The notes under the pieces are model-generated. The model had not been told where the DNA came from and made no database searches. It saw only the letters and a program-made list of their open reading frames with translations. Below are positions 26,799 through 34,790 of a stretch of 64,000 bases of DNA, one piece after another. Where the stretch lies: contig JADJOX010000007.1 of NCBI GenBank assembly GCA_016713565.1, positions 1,478,501-1,542,500 of the forward strand, in the 5' to 3' direction. A program made the position numbers and the translations under genes. The stretch is from Ignavibacteriota bacterium (GTDB lineage Bacteria > Bacteroidota > Ignavibacteria > Ignavibacteriales > Melioribacteraceae). How positions within the stretch are numbered: the first letter of the stretch is position 1; every line of letters starts with the position of its first letter.

Positions 26799-27401
26799 AT
26801 GAATAATAACAAATTTAAATATTTATTTTTTGCGGCAGTTTTTTTTATTTCCGTTAATTTATCGGCGCAGGAAAAACCAATTGCACCGGTACCGCCGGAA
26901 GCTGCAACTTTTGATTTCGATTTTCAAGATTTTAATAACTTGAGTGATAAAGAAGAACAAGAAATTTTGAAAAATGTTAAAGAGGAAATAAAAAGAGAAT
27001 TAAAGCAAATTAAAAGTGTTAATAAAAACAGATATTATGATTTGTTGAGAGAATCACAATTTAAAAATATGGAATTCCCATTTGTAAGTAAACTTGAAAA
27101 AGATGCAAGAGAAAGAGAAAAAAAAATATTTGAGTTGGAAGTTAAAACAGAATCGCTCGCGGCAAAATATGACGCTGCAAATAAAGCTGAAAAGGAAAAA
27201 ATTAAAAGCGAGCTTAAACAACAGTTATCAGATCTTTTCAATCAAAAAGAAGAGGTAAGAAAACAAGATGTTGCCCGGCTTGAACAAGAACTAAAGGAAT
27301 TAAAACAGTCGCTGCAAGTAAGAATGCAGAACAAAAACGAAATTATAAATAGAAGAATGCAGGAACTTTTAAATGAAGATGAATATTTAGATTGGGAATG
27401 A
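26799..27401 (+). CDS. Exported coiled-coil protein in the sigma-factor operon
   Basis: The 200-residue protein has a signal peptide (residues 6-24, ending LSAQ), a Pro-rich linker (EKPIAPVPPEAATF) and then a nearly continuous charged helix (residues 50-195) with heptad spacing and many Lys and Glu residues. This resembles periplasmic helical sensors of the CpxP/Spy kind in composition, but the LTxxQ motif of that family is absent. Twelve bases separate it from the anti-sigma gene. It is therefore a candidate periplasmic partner or target of the sigma/anti-sigma pair. The evidence for a sensing role is context only. Confidence 0.65.
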   Translation: MNNNKFKYLFFAAVFFISVNLSAQEKPIAPVPPEAATFDFDFQDFNNLSDKEEQEILKNVKEEIKRELKQIKSVNKNRYYDLLRESQFKNMEFPFVSKLEKDAREREKKIFELEVKTESLAAKYDAANKAEKEKIKSELKQQLSDLFNQKEEVRKQDVARLEQELKELKQSLQVRMQNKNEIINRRMQELLNEDEYLDWE

Positions 27402-27421
27402 TTTTCAAAAATTTAAAAATT

Positions 27422-27451
27422 AAAAAGACTCAATAAAAATTGAGTCTTTTT
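27422..27451. terminator. Strong intrinsic terminator between convergent operons
   Basis: A 13-bp perfect stem (AAAAAGACTCAAT, 27422-27434; ATTGAGTCTTTTT, 27439-27451) with a four-base loop is followed by a long T run on the plus strand and is flanked by A on the left. It ends the sigma-factor operon and can also serve the convergent ispH transcript. Confidence 0.92.
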
Positions 27452-27457
27452 TTTTTA

Positions 27458-28675
27458 TTAAAGCTGAGCGAAAATTTTCTCTTCCGGATTTTCAATATTA
27501 TAAAAACTTAGTAGTTTTAACATAACGGCTTCAACAACGGAATCAGGACAAGAAGCGCCGCTTGTAATAATTATCTTTACAGACTCTTTATTAGGTAGAT
27601 AATTTTCACTAGAGACTTCTGTTTTTGTTGAATATTCAAAATGATTGATTGAATTTTTAGAAATTAATTTTGATTGATCCGAAATGAAATATGTTACAAA
27701 TTTTTCTTCCAAAAGCTCAACAATATGCGAAGTATTTGAACTATTGTAACCGCCTACAACAATTGCAAGATCAACATTTTCTTTTAATAAATCAATTGTC
27801 GCCGGCTGATTATCATTTGTAGCATAACAAAGTGTATCTCTAGTATCGGCAAAGTGGGCATCAATGTTTTTGTTTCCATATTTCTTAATCATCGTTTCTT
27901 TTAGGCAATCGGCAATATCCTGTGTTTCCGAAGCGAGCATTGTTGTTTGGTTTACTACGCCGATTTGCTTTAGATCTTTTTCCACATCAAATCCTTCGGA
28001 ATATTTCCCGGCGAAATATTTGTAAAATTCATTTTTATCAATTTCACCCAAAATAATTTTTGAAAGGATTTTTGTTTCGTCAATATTTCTTATTATCACA
28101 CTTGGCGTATTGGCTTTTGCGTGAGAAAAAGTCGCTTTTGTTTCTTCGTGTTTTGCTTTTCCGTGAATTATAACTGTATAATTTTCTTTACCAAGATGAT
28201 AGGATTTTTTCCATACTTTTTCTACAAACGGACAGGTAGTGTTATATTTTAATGCGTCTATTTTTCTTTTTCGCAAAATTTCTTCGGTTTCCAGGGTAGT
28301 TCCGAAAGCTGGAATAATCACAATGTCATTTTCAAAAATTTCTTCCCACGCAATAATTTGATTTCCGTATGTATCTAAAATAAATTCAATACCGTTTGCC
28401 TGCAAATCCGCGTTTACACCGGGGTTGTGAATCATTTCACTTAAAAGAAAAATTCTTTTACCGGGGTTTTCTTCCAATGTTTTATACGCAATTTCAATCG
28501 CGTTCTCAACGCCGTAGCAAAATCCGAAGTGGCGCGCTAAGTAAATTTGAATATTGCCGAAATTTAAAACAGTTGGAGTAAAATCTTTTTTATAATGATC
28601 TTTGTTTTTTCTCAGTTCTTTAATTTTTTGAATGATAGAACTTTTATAATAAATCGGAATTTCGAAATTCTTCAT
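27458..28675 (-). CDS. ispH: 4-hydroxy-3-methylbut-2-enyl diphosphate reductase, long form
   Basis: The 405-residue protein is the long IspH (LytB) type found in cyanobacteria and plants, against about 310 residues for the E. coli form. An N-terminal extension of about 45 residues precedes ARHFGFCYGVENAIE. The three iron-sulfur cysteines are seen in GFCYGV (residue 53), TTCPFV (residue 148) and GASCPDS near residue 373. The substrate and proton-relay motif HNPGVNADL lies near residue 83, and TMLASETQ near 250. It makes isopentenyl and dimethylallyl diphosphate in the last step of the MEP isoprenoid pathway, in the cytoplasm. Its start overlaps the stop of the DUF2911 gene by one base, so the two are translationally coupled. 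Confidence 0.93.
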   Translation of the reverse strand: MKNFEIPIYYKSSIIQKIKELRKNKDHYKKDFTPTVLNFGNIQIYLARHFGFCYGVENAIEIAYKTLEENPGKRIFLLSEMIHNPGVNADLQANGIEFILDTYGNQIIAWEEIFENDIVIIPAFGTTLETEEILRKRKIDALKYNTTCPFVEKVWKKSYHLGKENYTVIIHGKAKHEETKATFSHAKANTPSVIIRNIDETKILSKIILGEIDKNEFYKYFAGKYSEGFDVEKDLKQIGVVNQTTMLASETQDIADCLKETMIKKYGNKNIDAHFADTRDTLCYATNDNQPATIDLLKENVDLAIVVGGYNSSNTSHIVELLEEKFVTYFISDQSKLISKNSINHFEYSTKTEVSSENYLPNKESVKIIITSGASCPDSVVEAVMLKLLSFYNIENPEEKIFAQL

Positions 28676-29211
28676 TATTTTTTTATTTCCGTATTTATTT
28701 CAAATGAAACTTTGATCTTCTCCCATTCTATATTTACTTCTGTAATATAAGGCGCCTTGTAATCAAAATTGAATTGAAGTCTTTCCATAAAACTGTTTTG
28801 TTTCGGTGTAACTTTAAATCTGTAAAGATCTTCTTTTTGGTTGTACTTAAAAGCTCCCCATTGATCATAAACTTTGTTAAGAATTATGGTCCATTCTTTT
28901 TCGGTTGGAATAGTAAATAGCGAATAAATTCCGGCAGGGATTTTTTTATTCTTAATTATTACGTCTTTTTCAAATTCAATAGTAGTAGCTTCATCGGCGC
29001 CGGTTCTCCATACTTTATTATATGGAACCAACTCTCCCCAAATTTTACGATTCTTAACTCCCGGAGAACCATATTTAACTTCAACATTTGTATAGCCGAT
29101 TGTTTGTCCAACATAGCTTCTCGGACTTAATCTTGGAGGATTATTCTGCGCTAAAATTATTAGTGAAAAAAATATTAGTAATAAGGCAATTGATTTATAG
29201 AATAATTTCAT
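28675..29211 (-). CDS. DUF2911 family exported protein
   Basis: The 178-residue protein has a signal peptide (residues 6-21, ending ILAQ) followed by the DUF2911 domain: RSYVGQTIGYTNVEVKYGSPGVKNRKIWG, LVPYNKVWRTGADEATTIEF, KIPAGIYSLFTIP and WTIILNKVYDQWGAFKY. The family is mostly found in Bacteroidota and relatives, exported, and of unknown function. Its gene directly precedes ispH with a one-base overlap, though no functional link is known. The start at 29211 is followed by a good hydrophobic signal, and an AGAACAAGC stretch precedes it. Confidence 0.88.
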   Translation of the reverse strand: MKLFYKSIALLLIFFSLIILAQNNPPRLSPRSYVGQTIGYTNVEVKYGSPGVKNRKIWGELVPYNKVWRTGADEATTIEFEKDVIIKNKKIPAGIYSLFTIPTEKEWTIILNKVYDQWGAFKYNQKEDLYRFKVTPKQNSFMERLQFNFDYKAPYITEVNIEWEKIKVSFEINTEIKK

Positions 29212-29246
29212 AGCTTGTTCTCGATTTAAATTAATATTAAAAATTA

Positions 29247-30191
29247 TTATACAAAGGTATTCATTTTTTTTGACATTCCTGTTTTACCCTGCATACCGCC
29301 GGTATGCAATGCAACAATTGTTGAATTTTCGGGAATCTCATTATTTTCAATTAATGATCTAACGGCAAACAGCATTTTTGCAATATATATCGGTTCAATT
29401 TTAATTTGATTTAATGTTTCAAACTCACGCATAAATCTGAATAAAGTCAAGTCAATTTTAGCATAACCGCCAAAGTGATAATCAAGTTTTAATTCCCAGT
29501 TATTAAAATTTTTTCCCGTAAAATTATAAACATAACCTTCAATTTCATTTTTTAAAAAATCGGCGCCTTTTAAAACCGGAACACCCAAAACTTTTTTATT
29601 ACCGTTTAATCCGCAGATCAAACCGGATAAAGTTCCACCGGTTCCGCACGCGGAAACCACATAGTCAAAATCTATATCTATATTATTAACAATTTCAGTG
29701 CAGCCTTTAATTGCCAAATTATTTGTTCCGCCTTCAGGAACTAAATAAAAATTACCAAATTTATTATTTAATTCTTCAATGAAATCTTTTTCCCTTTTCT
29801 TTCTGTACTCACTTCTGCTTACATATTCAATTTGCATTCCATATCCTTTTGCCTCTGAAAGCGTATAGTTCAAAGGCAGAGTTTCTTCGCCTCTTATAAC
29901 TCCAATTGTATTGAAGCCGAACATTTTTCCAGCGCCAGAAAACGCGTGAATATGATTTGAATAAGCGCCGCCGAATGAAAGCAAAGTTTTATATCCGTTT
30001 TCCTTTGCGTAGATTAAGTTATATTTTAATTTCCGCCATTTGTTTCCGGATATCACCGGATGAGTTAAATCCTCTCGCTTTAAAAATACATTTACTTTTT
30101 TATTTAGATTCGGGAATTCAATTTTCTGTAAAACGGTCGCGTTTTCCGCAATATTTTTTTCGATTATTTCATAAATGTCATTTTCTTTCAT
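29247..30191 (-). CDS. PLP-dependent deaminase, ACC deaminase/D-cysteine desulfhydrase family
   Basis: From ATG 30191 the protein has 314 residues. A TTG at 30212 would add seven residues but is deeper inside the upstream gene. Motifs are those of fold-type II PLP enzymes: LKREDLTHPVISGNKWRKLKYNL near residue 40 with the Schiff-base Lys, FGGAYSNHIHA near residue 72, EGGTNNLAIKG near residue 155 and SACGTGGTLSGL near 180. Relatives break 1-aminocyclopropane-1-carboxylate to 2-oxobutanoate and ammonia, or D-cysteine to pyruvate, H2S and ammonia. Without the ACC-specific residues resolved, D-cysteine desulfhydrase is the safer guess. Its start overlaps the end of the amidohydrolase gene by 14 bases, showing coupling. 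Confidence 0.85.
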   Translation of the reverse strand: MKENDIYEIIEKNIAENATVLQKIEFPNLNKKVNVFLKREDLTHPVISGNKWRKLKYNLIYAKENGYKTLLSFGGAYSNHIHAFSGAGKMFGFNTIGVIRGEETLPLNYTLSEAKGYGMQIEYVSRSEYRKKREKDFIEELNNKFGNFYLVPEGGTNNLAIKGCTEIVNNIDIDFDYVVSACGTGGTLSGLICGLNGNKKVLGVPVLKGADFLKNEIEGYVYNFTGKNFNNWELKLDYHFGGYAKIDLTLFRFMREFETLNQIKIEPIYIAKMLFAVRSLIENNEIPENSTIVALHTGGMQGKTGMSKKMNTFV

Positions 30192-31887
30192 ATAAAATTT
30201 TACCGCCGACAATAGTGTAAATAATTTCTGTATTTAAAATTTCTTCATCAGAAATGTTTAATAAATCTTTTGATAAAACGGTAATATCTGCGAGCTTTCC
30301 TTTTTCCAAACTTCCTTTAATATTTTCTTCAAAGGCGGCATAAGCTCCATTAATTGTGTAAGAACGTAAGGCTTCAGCTCTGCTCATTTTTTGATTTCCA
30401 TAGAATACACTTCCGTCATTTGTTTTTCTTGTAACAGTCGCGTAAAAATTCTTAATGGGATTTAACTTCTCAACTGGCGAATCTGTTCCATTACAAATTA
30501 TTGCTCCGCTTTTTATTAACGATTTCCAGACATAAGCGCCGGACTCCGCACGGCTTTTACCTAATCTTTTTTCAACAAACGGCGCGTCGGATGTGCAGTG
30601 AATTCCCTGCATCGCGGCAATTACGCCGAGTTTATTAAAACGGGGAATATCATTTGGATCAATATGCTGAGCGTGTTCTATTCTCCATCTATAATCTTTA
30701 TCGGAATTTTCCTTAAAAATCTGATCATAAATATCTAAAGTAATTCTATTTGCTTTATCGCCAATCGCATGCGTACAAATTTGAAAATCATTATTTACAG
30801 CAAGCTTACAAATTAATTTTATTTCATTCAGATCGGTAGTGTTTAAACCGCTTTGATTCGGCATATCGGAATATGGTTCAATCAGCCAAGCTCCGCGAGA
30901 ACCAAGCGCGCCGTCCATATATAATTTTATTGATCTAACGGTTAAATGATTATTTCCGTAACCAATTGTAAAATATTTTCGTAATGAATCTTTTAACGCA
31001 TTATAATTTTCACCAAGCATAACATATAGACGTATATCAATTTCATTATTTTCAACCATGTTTTTTATAATGCTTAGACTTTCAAAATTTTCTCCGGCAT
31101 CATGAAATGTCGTAATTCCATTTTTCAAACATTCATCATTCGCTAATTTTATCGCCTTTCTAATTTGGTTGTTTACTTCTTTGCGGGATTTCTTATTTAT
31201 GTCTTCATTGAACTTTTTTGTAATTAATTTTTCGGCATCTTCCAAAAATATTCCCGTGGGCAAACCATTTTTGTCTTTTATTATTTTTCCGCCTTTCGGG
31301 TTTTGTGTAACATTTGTTATACCGCAAATTTCCATTGCTTTTGCGTTCGCGAAAATTGCGTGTCCGCTCGCGTGAGAAAATATTATTGGATTATTTGGAA
31401 TAGCTTCACTCAGTGTTTTATGCGAAGGAAATCCTTCTACGGCATTTTCTGGAACTTCATTAAATTTTTCCTGATGCCAGCCTCTTCCGAATATCCATTC
31501 GCCGCTTTGTGATTTTTCAGCGGCGTTTTTCGCAAGGGTAATTATTTCATCCCAATTTTGAGCAGTTGATAAATCCAGTTCCATCAGCGCTTCGCCTGTT
31601 GAAATAAAATGCGCGTGACTTTCAATAAATCCGGGAATCGCGGTTTGTCCTTTTAAATCAATTACTTTTGTTGAATTGCCAATTAAATTTTTGATTTCTT
31701 CATTCTTTCCGACGGCTATAATTGAATCGTCGGAAATCGCAATTGCTTGAGTTACAGAATTTGAGGAATCGACAGTGATAATATTTCCGTTAAGCAAAAC
31801 TAATTCAGCTGGGTTATTATTTCCCGAACAGTTTGTAATTAGGAGTGAGAGGATTACTAACAAAAAATACTTTATAATTCTTTTCAT
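30178..31887 (-). CDS. Exported amidohydrolase (Amidohydro_3, YtcJ-like)
   Basis: The 569-residue protein has a lipoprotein signal (YFLLVILSLLITNC, lipobox Cys near residue 20). The YtcJ-type amidohydrolase fold follows: IPGFIESHAHF near residue 85 with the HxH metal ligands, a long middle domain, CTHAIGDKANR near residue 371, WRIEHAQHI near 402, and a C-terminal NGTDSPVEKLNPIKNFYATVTRK. It is predicted to hydrolyse an amide, ester or similar bond outside the cytoplasm. The substrate is unknown, as for most YtcJ relatives. It leads the minus-strand group with the PLP enzyme, whose start lies within its last codons. Confidence 0.88.
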   Translation of the reverse strand: MKRIIKYFLLVILSLLITNCSGNNNPAELVLLNGNIITVDSSNSVTQAIAISDDSIIAVGKNEEIKNLIGNSTKVIDLKGQTAIPGFIESHAHFISTGEALMELDLSTAQNWDEIITLAKNAAEKSQSGEWIFGRGWHQEKFNEVPENAVEGFPSHKTLSEAIPNNPIIFSHASGHAIFANAKAMEICGITNVTQNPKGGKIIKDKNGLPTGIFLEDAEKLITKKFNEDINKKSRKEVNNQIRKAIKLANDECLKNGITTFHDAGENFESLSIIKNMVENNEIDIRLYVMLGENYNALKDSLRKYFTIGYGNNHLTVRSIKLYMDGALGSRGAWLIEPYSDMPNQSGLNTTDLNEIKLICKLAVNNDFQICTHAIGDKANRITLDIYDQIFKENSDKDYRWRIEHAQHIDPNDIPRFNKLGVIAAMQGIHCTSDAPFVEKRLGKSRAESGAYVWKSLIKSGAIICNGTDSPVEKLNPIKNFYATVTRKTNDGSVFYGNQKMSRAEALRSYTINGAYAAFEENIKGSLEKGKLADITVLSKDLLNISDEEILNTEIIYTIVGGKILYERK

Positions 31888-31982
31888 ATTTTTCTCAAAT
31901 TTTAAATAGTAAGATAATCAAAACAAATAATATGCTAAATACAAATACTATTTATAACTTTAAAACATTAAAAGGAGAAATT

Positions 31983-32201
31983 ATGGAATATCAAAGAATA
32001 AGCTGCAATTTGTATGATAAACTTGAAAATATTACTGTATCTAAATCTAAAGTTAAAATAAAATATCTTACCGATAATAAATCTTCCGAAGAAATTGAAG
32101 GAACTATTGAAAATATTTTTTCGGAAAACTCCGCTGAATACTTAACCATAAACAATTTTAAAATCAGACTTGATAAAATTCAATCAATCATAAATTTGTA
32201 G
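31983..32201 (+). CDS. rof: Rho-binding antiterminator (Rof/YaeO) homologue
   Basis: The 72-residue protein starts at ATG 31983 behind AAAAGGAGAAATT; an upstream ATG at 31932 without a ribosome site is less likely. It begins YQRISCNLYDKLEN and continues with strands including EEIEGTIENIFSENSAEYLTINN and a final IRLDKIQSI. E. coli Rof has the same order (YQPINCDDYDNLE...LRLDKITSF) and a similar length. Rof binds Rho and inhibits termination. The gene is eight bases upstream of an acyl-CoA synthetase gene and is probably co-transcribed. The match is from remembered sequence, so motif agreement is the evidence. Small size explains why it is easily missed. Confidence 0.72.
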   Translation: MEYQRISCNLYDKLENITVSKSKVKIKYLTDNKSSEEIEGTIENIFSENSAEYLTINNFKIRLDKIQSIINL

Positions 32202-32209
32202 AAAATTTA

Positions 32210-34267
32210 ATGGATCCCAAAATCAAAAATTTCTTTTACCCCAAATCAATTTGTATTGCCGGAGCTTCATCAAAAGAAAAAAATATTGGTTATGAAATTC
32301 TTCGATCAATAAAAGAATTTAATTTTACGGGAAAAGTCTTTCCGGTAAATCCCAAATCAGAAAATATTTTAGGATTTAAATGCTTTAAATCAATTACAGA
32401 AATCCCGGAGAAAATAGATCTCGCAATTATTGTAGTTCCCAAACAATTTGTGGAAAATTCAATTGATGAATTAATTCGGAAAAATGTTAAATCAATAATT
32501 TTAATTACAGCGGGTTTTAAGGAAACCGGTGAAGAAGGAAAAATTAGAGAAGATGCAATTCTGAAAAAAGTAAAAGATAATGATATTAGATTGATTGGTC
32601 CAAACTGCATGGGAATAATCAATTCTTTAGAAAGCATAAGATTAAACGCCACGTTTGTAGCTGAAAAACCTGAAAACGGAAGTACTGCGTTTCTTTCGCA
32701 AAGCGGCGCGCTTGGCGCGGCTGTTTTAAATTCATTACGAGTAACAAATATTAAGTTTGCGCATTTTATTAGTGTCGGCAACAAAGCTGATATTTCAGAA
32801 AATGATATTCTTCAATTCTGGTTGGATGATAATAACATAAAAGTTATTACAATGTATTTGGAAAGTTTTGAAAACGGTTTGGAATTTTTAAATATCATAA
32901 ATTCCTCGGAAAATAAAAAACCGATAATAATTATAAAAGCAGGTAAAACAAATTCCGGAATGAAAGCCGCAAGTTCACACACCGGAGCGTTAAGCAGTAA
33001 TGATAAAATTGTCGATTCATTATTAAATCAGTTTGGAATCATAAGAACAAATGATCTAAATGAATTATTCAATACCGCAAAAGGATTTGAAAATTTTCCG
33101 ATTCCAAAAGGAAGAAATATAGCGGTAGTAACAAATGCCGGCGGACCCGCAATTTTGGCAGTTGATAAAATTGAAGAGGAAAATTTAAATCTTGCGCAAA
33201 TTTCCGAAATCACAAAAAGTAAATTAAAAGAAATAGTTCATCCGGAAGGAAGTATAAATAATCCAATTGATCTTTTGCCCGGTGCTACTTCTGATATTTA
33301 TAAAAAAGTAAATGAAATAATTTTACATGATGAAAACGTTGACGCGGTAATATCAATATTTGTAGAACCAGTTATGGTAAACGCATTTGATGTAATTGAA
33401 TCGGTAAATTCCATAATATCAGACAAACCGATTTACCAAGTCTGCATGCCGTTGCCGGAATTTTGGGAAAAGTATAAATCAGAATCAAAATATAGATTGC
33501 CTATTTTTAGGAAGCCAGAAGATCCCGCGGAAATAATCTCAAATATTTTATTATTTGAAGAAAAGAAAAAAAATAAAATTAATTTTATATGGGAAAGAAA
33601 TAATTTCAAAAATAATTCGATTAAAAAGAGATTTATCGATCAAAATCAAACTTTTGAACTTTGCAGAAAATATGATATTCCAATTGCTGAACAAATATTA
33701 TTATCAGAAATAGAAATACAAAACATAGAAATTAATTTTCCAATAGTTGTAAAAGGCATATCGGATAAGGCAATTCACAAATCGGAATTAAATGCGGTAA
33801 AACTAAATATTAAAAATTATGGTGAATTGAAAACAGCGGCCGATGAAATAAAATCATCTTTTATGATTAATAATTTAGAAGTGCAAAAATTTTTAATTCA
33901 GCCTTATATTAAATCAAAGCATGAAATTTTAGTCGGAGGATTTAGAGATAATTCGTTCGGACCAATAATAATGTTTGGACTTGGCGGAAAGTATGTCGAG
34001 GTTTTTGAAGATACTCAAATTAGGTCAGCATATTTAACAAATAATGATTTATCGGAAATAGTTGAGAAAACAAAAATAGGTAAAATTCTAAAAGGTGTTA
34101 GAGGTGAAAATAGCATTGATCTTGAAAAGCTGAAAAACATAATTTCTTCATCTGCAAAAATGCTAATTGAAAATGAAAATATTATCGAGTTCGATCTTAA
34201 TCCAATAATTGTAGATGAACGAAACAATTTATTTGCCGTTGACGCGAGAATTGCTTGTATGGATTAA
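32210..34267 (+). CDS. ADP-forming acetate/acyl-CoA ligase, fused alpha and beta subunits
   Basis: The 685-residue protein has the order of ADP-forming acyl-CoA synthetases. A CoA-binding Rossmann domain is at residues 5-130 (FYPKSICIAGASSKEKNIG, VFPVNPK, ILITAGFKETG), followed by succinyl-CoA ligase-like domains (GPNCMGI near 133; FLSQSGALG near 163; SHTGALSSND near 258 with the phosphohistidine). An ATP-grasp domain is in residues about 460-685 (FPIVVKGISDKAIHKSELNAV; GGFRDNSFGPIIMFGLGG; EFDLNPIIVDE). It couples acyl-CoA hydrolysis to ATP formation, or the reverse, a common fermentation route to acetate and other acids. No separate beta-subunit gene is needed. Confidence 0.9.
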   Translation: MDPKIKNFFYPKSICIAGASSKEKNIGYEILRSIKEFNFTGKVFPVNPKSENILGFKCFKSITEIPEKIDLAIIVVPKQFVENSIDELIRKNVKSIILITAGFKETGEEGKIREDAILKKVKDNDIRLIGPNCMGIINSLESIRLNATFVAEKPENGSTAFLSQSGALGAAVLNSLRVTNIKFAHFISVGNKADISENDILQFWLDDNNIKVITMYLESFENGLEFLNIINSSENKKPIIIIKAGKTNSGMKAASSHTGALSSNDKIVDSLLNQFGIIRTNDLNELFNTAKGFENFPIPKGRNIAVVTNAGGPAILAVDKIEEENLNLAQISEITKSKLKEIVHPEGSINNPIDLLPGATSDIYKKVNEIILHDENVDAVISIFVEPVMVNAFDVIESVNSIISDKPIYQVCMPLPEFWEKYKSESKYRLPIFRKPEDPAEIISNILLFEEKKKNKINFIWERNNFKNNSIKKRFIDQNQTFELCRKYDIPIAEQILLSEIEIQNIEINFPIVVKGISDKAIHKSELNAVKLNIKNYGELKTAADEIKSSFMINNLEVQKFLIQPYIKSKHEILVGGFRDNSFGPIIMFGLGGKYVEVFEDTQIRSAYLTNNDLSEIVEKTKIGKILKGVRGENSIDLEKLKNIISSSAKMLIENENIIEFDLNPIIVDERNNLFAVDARIACMD

Positions 34268-34324
34268 ATAAATTATCAAAGTAATTTACTTGTGATACAA
34301 AATCCATGAGTGAAAATTTTTTCG

Positions 34325-34661
34325 ACAAATGAATATAAATCTTTCATTATTATAAAAGACATAATTCGTTCGGCTCAGTATGAAGCTTTAAAATAATGCT
34401 TACAAGGAACAGATAAATCTGAATTAGGATATTGGTAAAATGATAGTTGAGCGGCAGGAAAAGCATAGCTTAGGTAAATCTATAGTACGAAAATCTGTCA
34501 ATTGGAATAATAATTTGTAAACAAAGGAAAAGAGTAATTATCGATTGTGCTTTGAAAGACAGCAGCCAGCCGATCGGCATTTTCGAGTACAAAATTACAA
34601 ACCGGCTTCCACAAGATTTAAAGGAATATTTGCCGTCTACTATTGAAATATGGATAAACTA
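34325..34661 (+). pseudogene. Decayed DUF1016/YhcG PDDEXK-nuclease gene
   Basis: Three short coding scraps in different frames match the YhcG (DUF1016) nuclease family in the right order. IIRSAQYEALK (34361-34393) matches the N-terminal helix. DIGKMIVERQEKHSLGKSIV (34428-34487) matches the next conserved block, with an in-frame TAG just before it. CALKDSSQPIGIFEYKIT (34546-34599) and a following RLPQDLKEYLP match the C-terminal end before a stop near 34661. The central nuclease core is gone. YhcG-family genes often travel with restriction or mobile DNA. The order and similarity make a decayed gene the best explanation; the family was recognised from memory, not by search. Confidence 0.72.
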
Positions 34662-34790
34662 AAAGGACTTGACATATTATAACTGAAACAAAAAATATTT
34701 TATATAATTGTAAATTTCAAACTTTGTGAAATTTTAGTTTTTCTAAGATTTCAAATCGTTATTTTTGCATAAATCAAAATAAGAAAAACT

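Noticed and set aside
32290..32784. A 164-residue minus-strand open frame
   Set aside because: Antisense to the well-supported acyl-CoA synthetase gene; no domain or ribosome site.
34669..34708. TTGACA and TATAAT boxes upstream of glgA
   Set aside because: The two boxes are 28 bases apart, too far for a sigma-70 promoter, and this phylum group often uses different promoter sequences.
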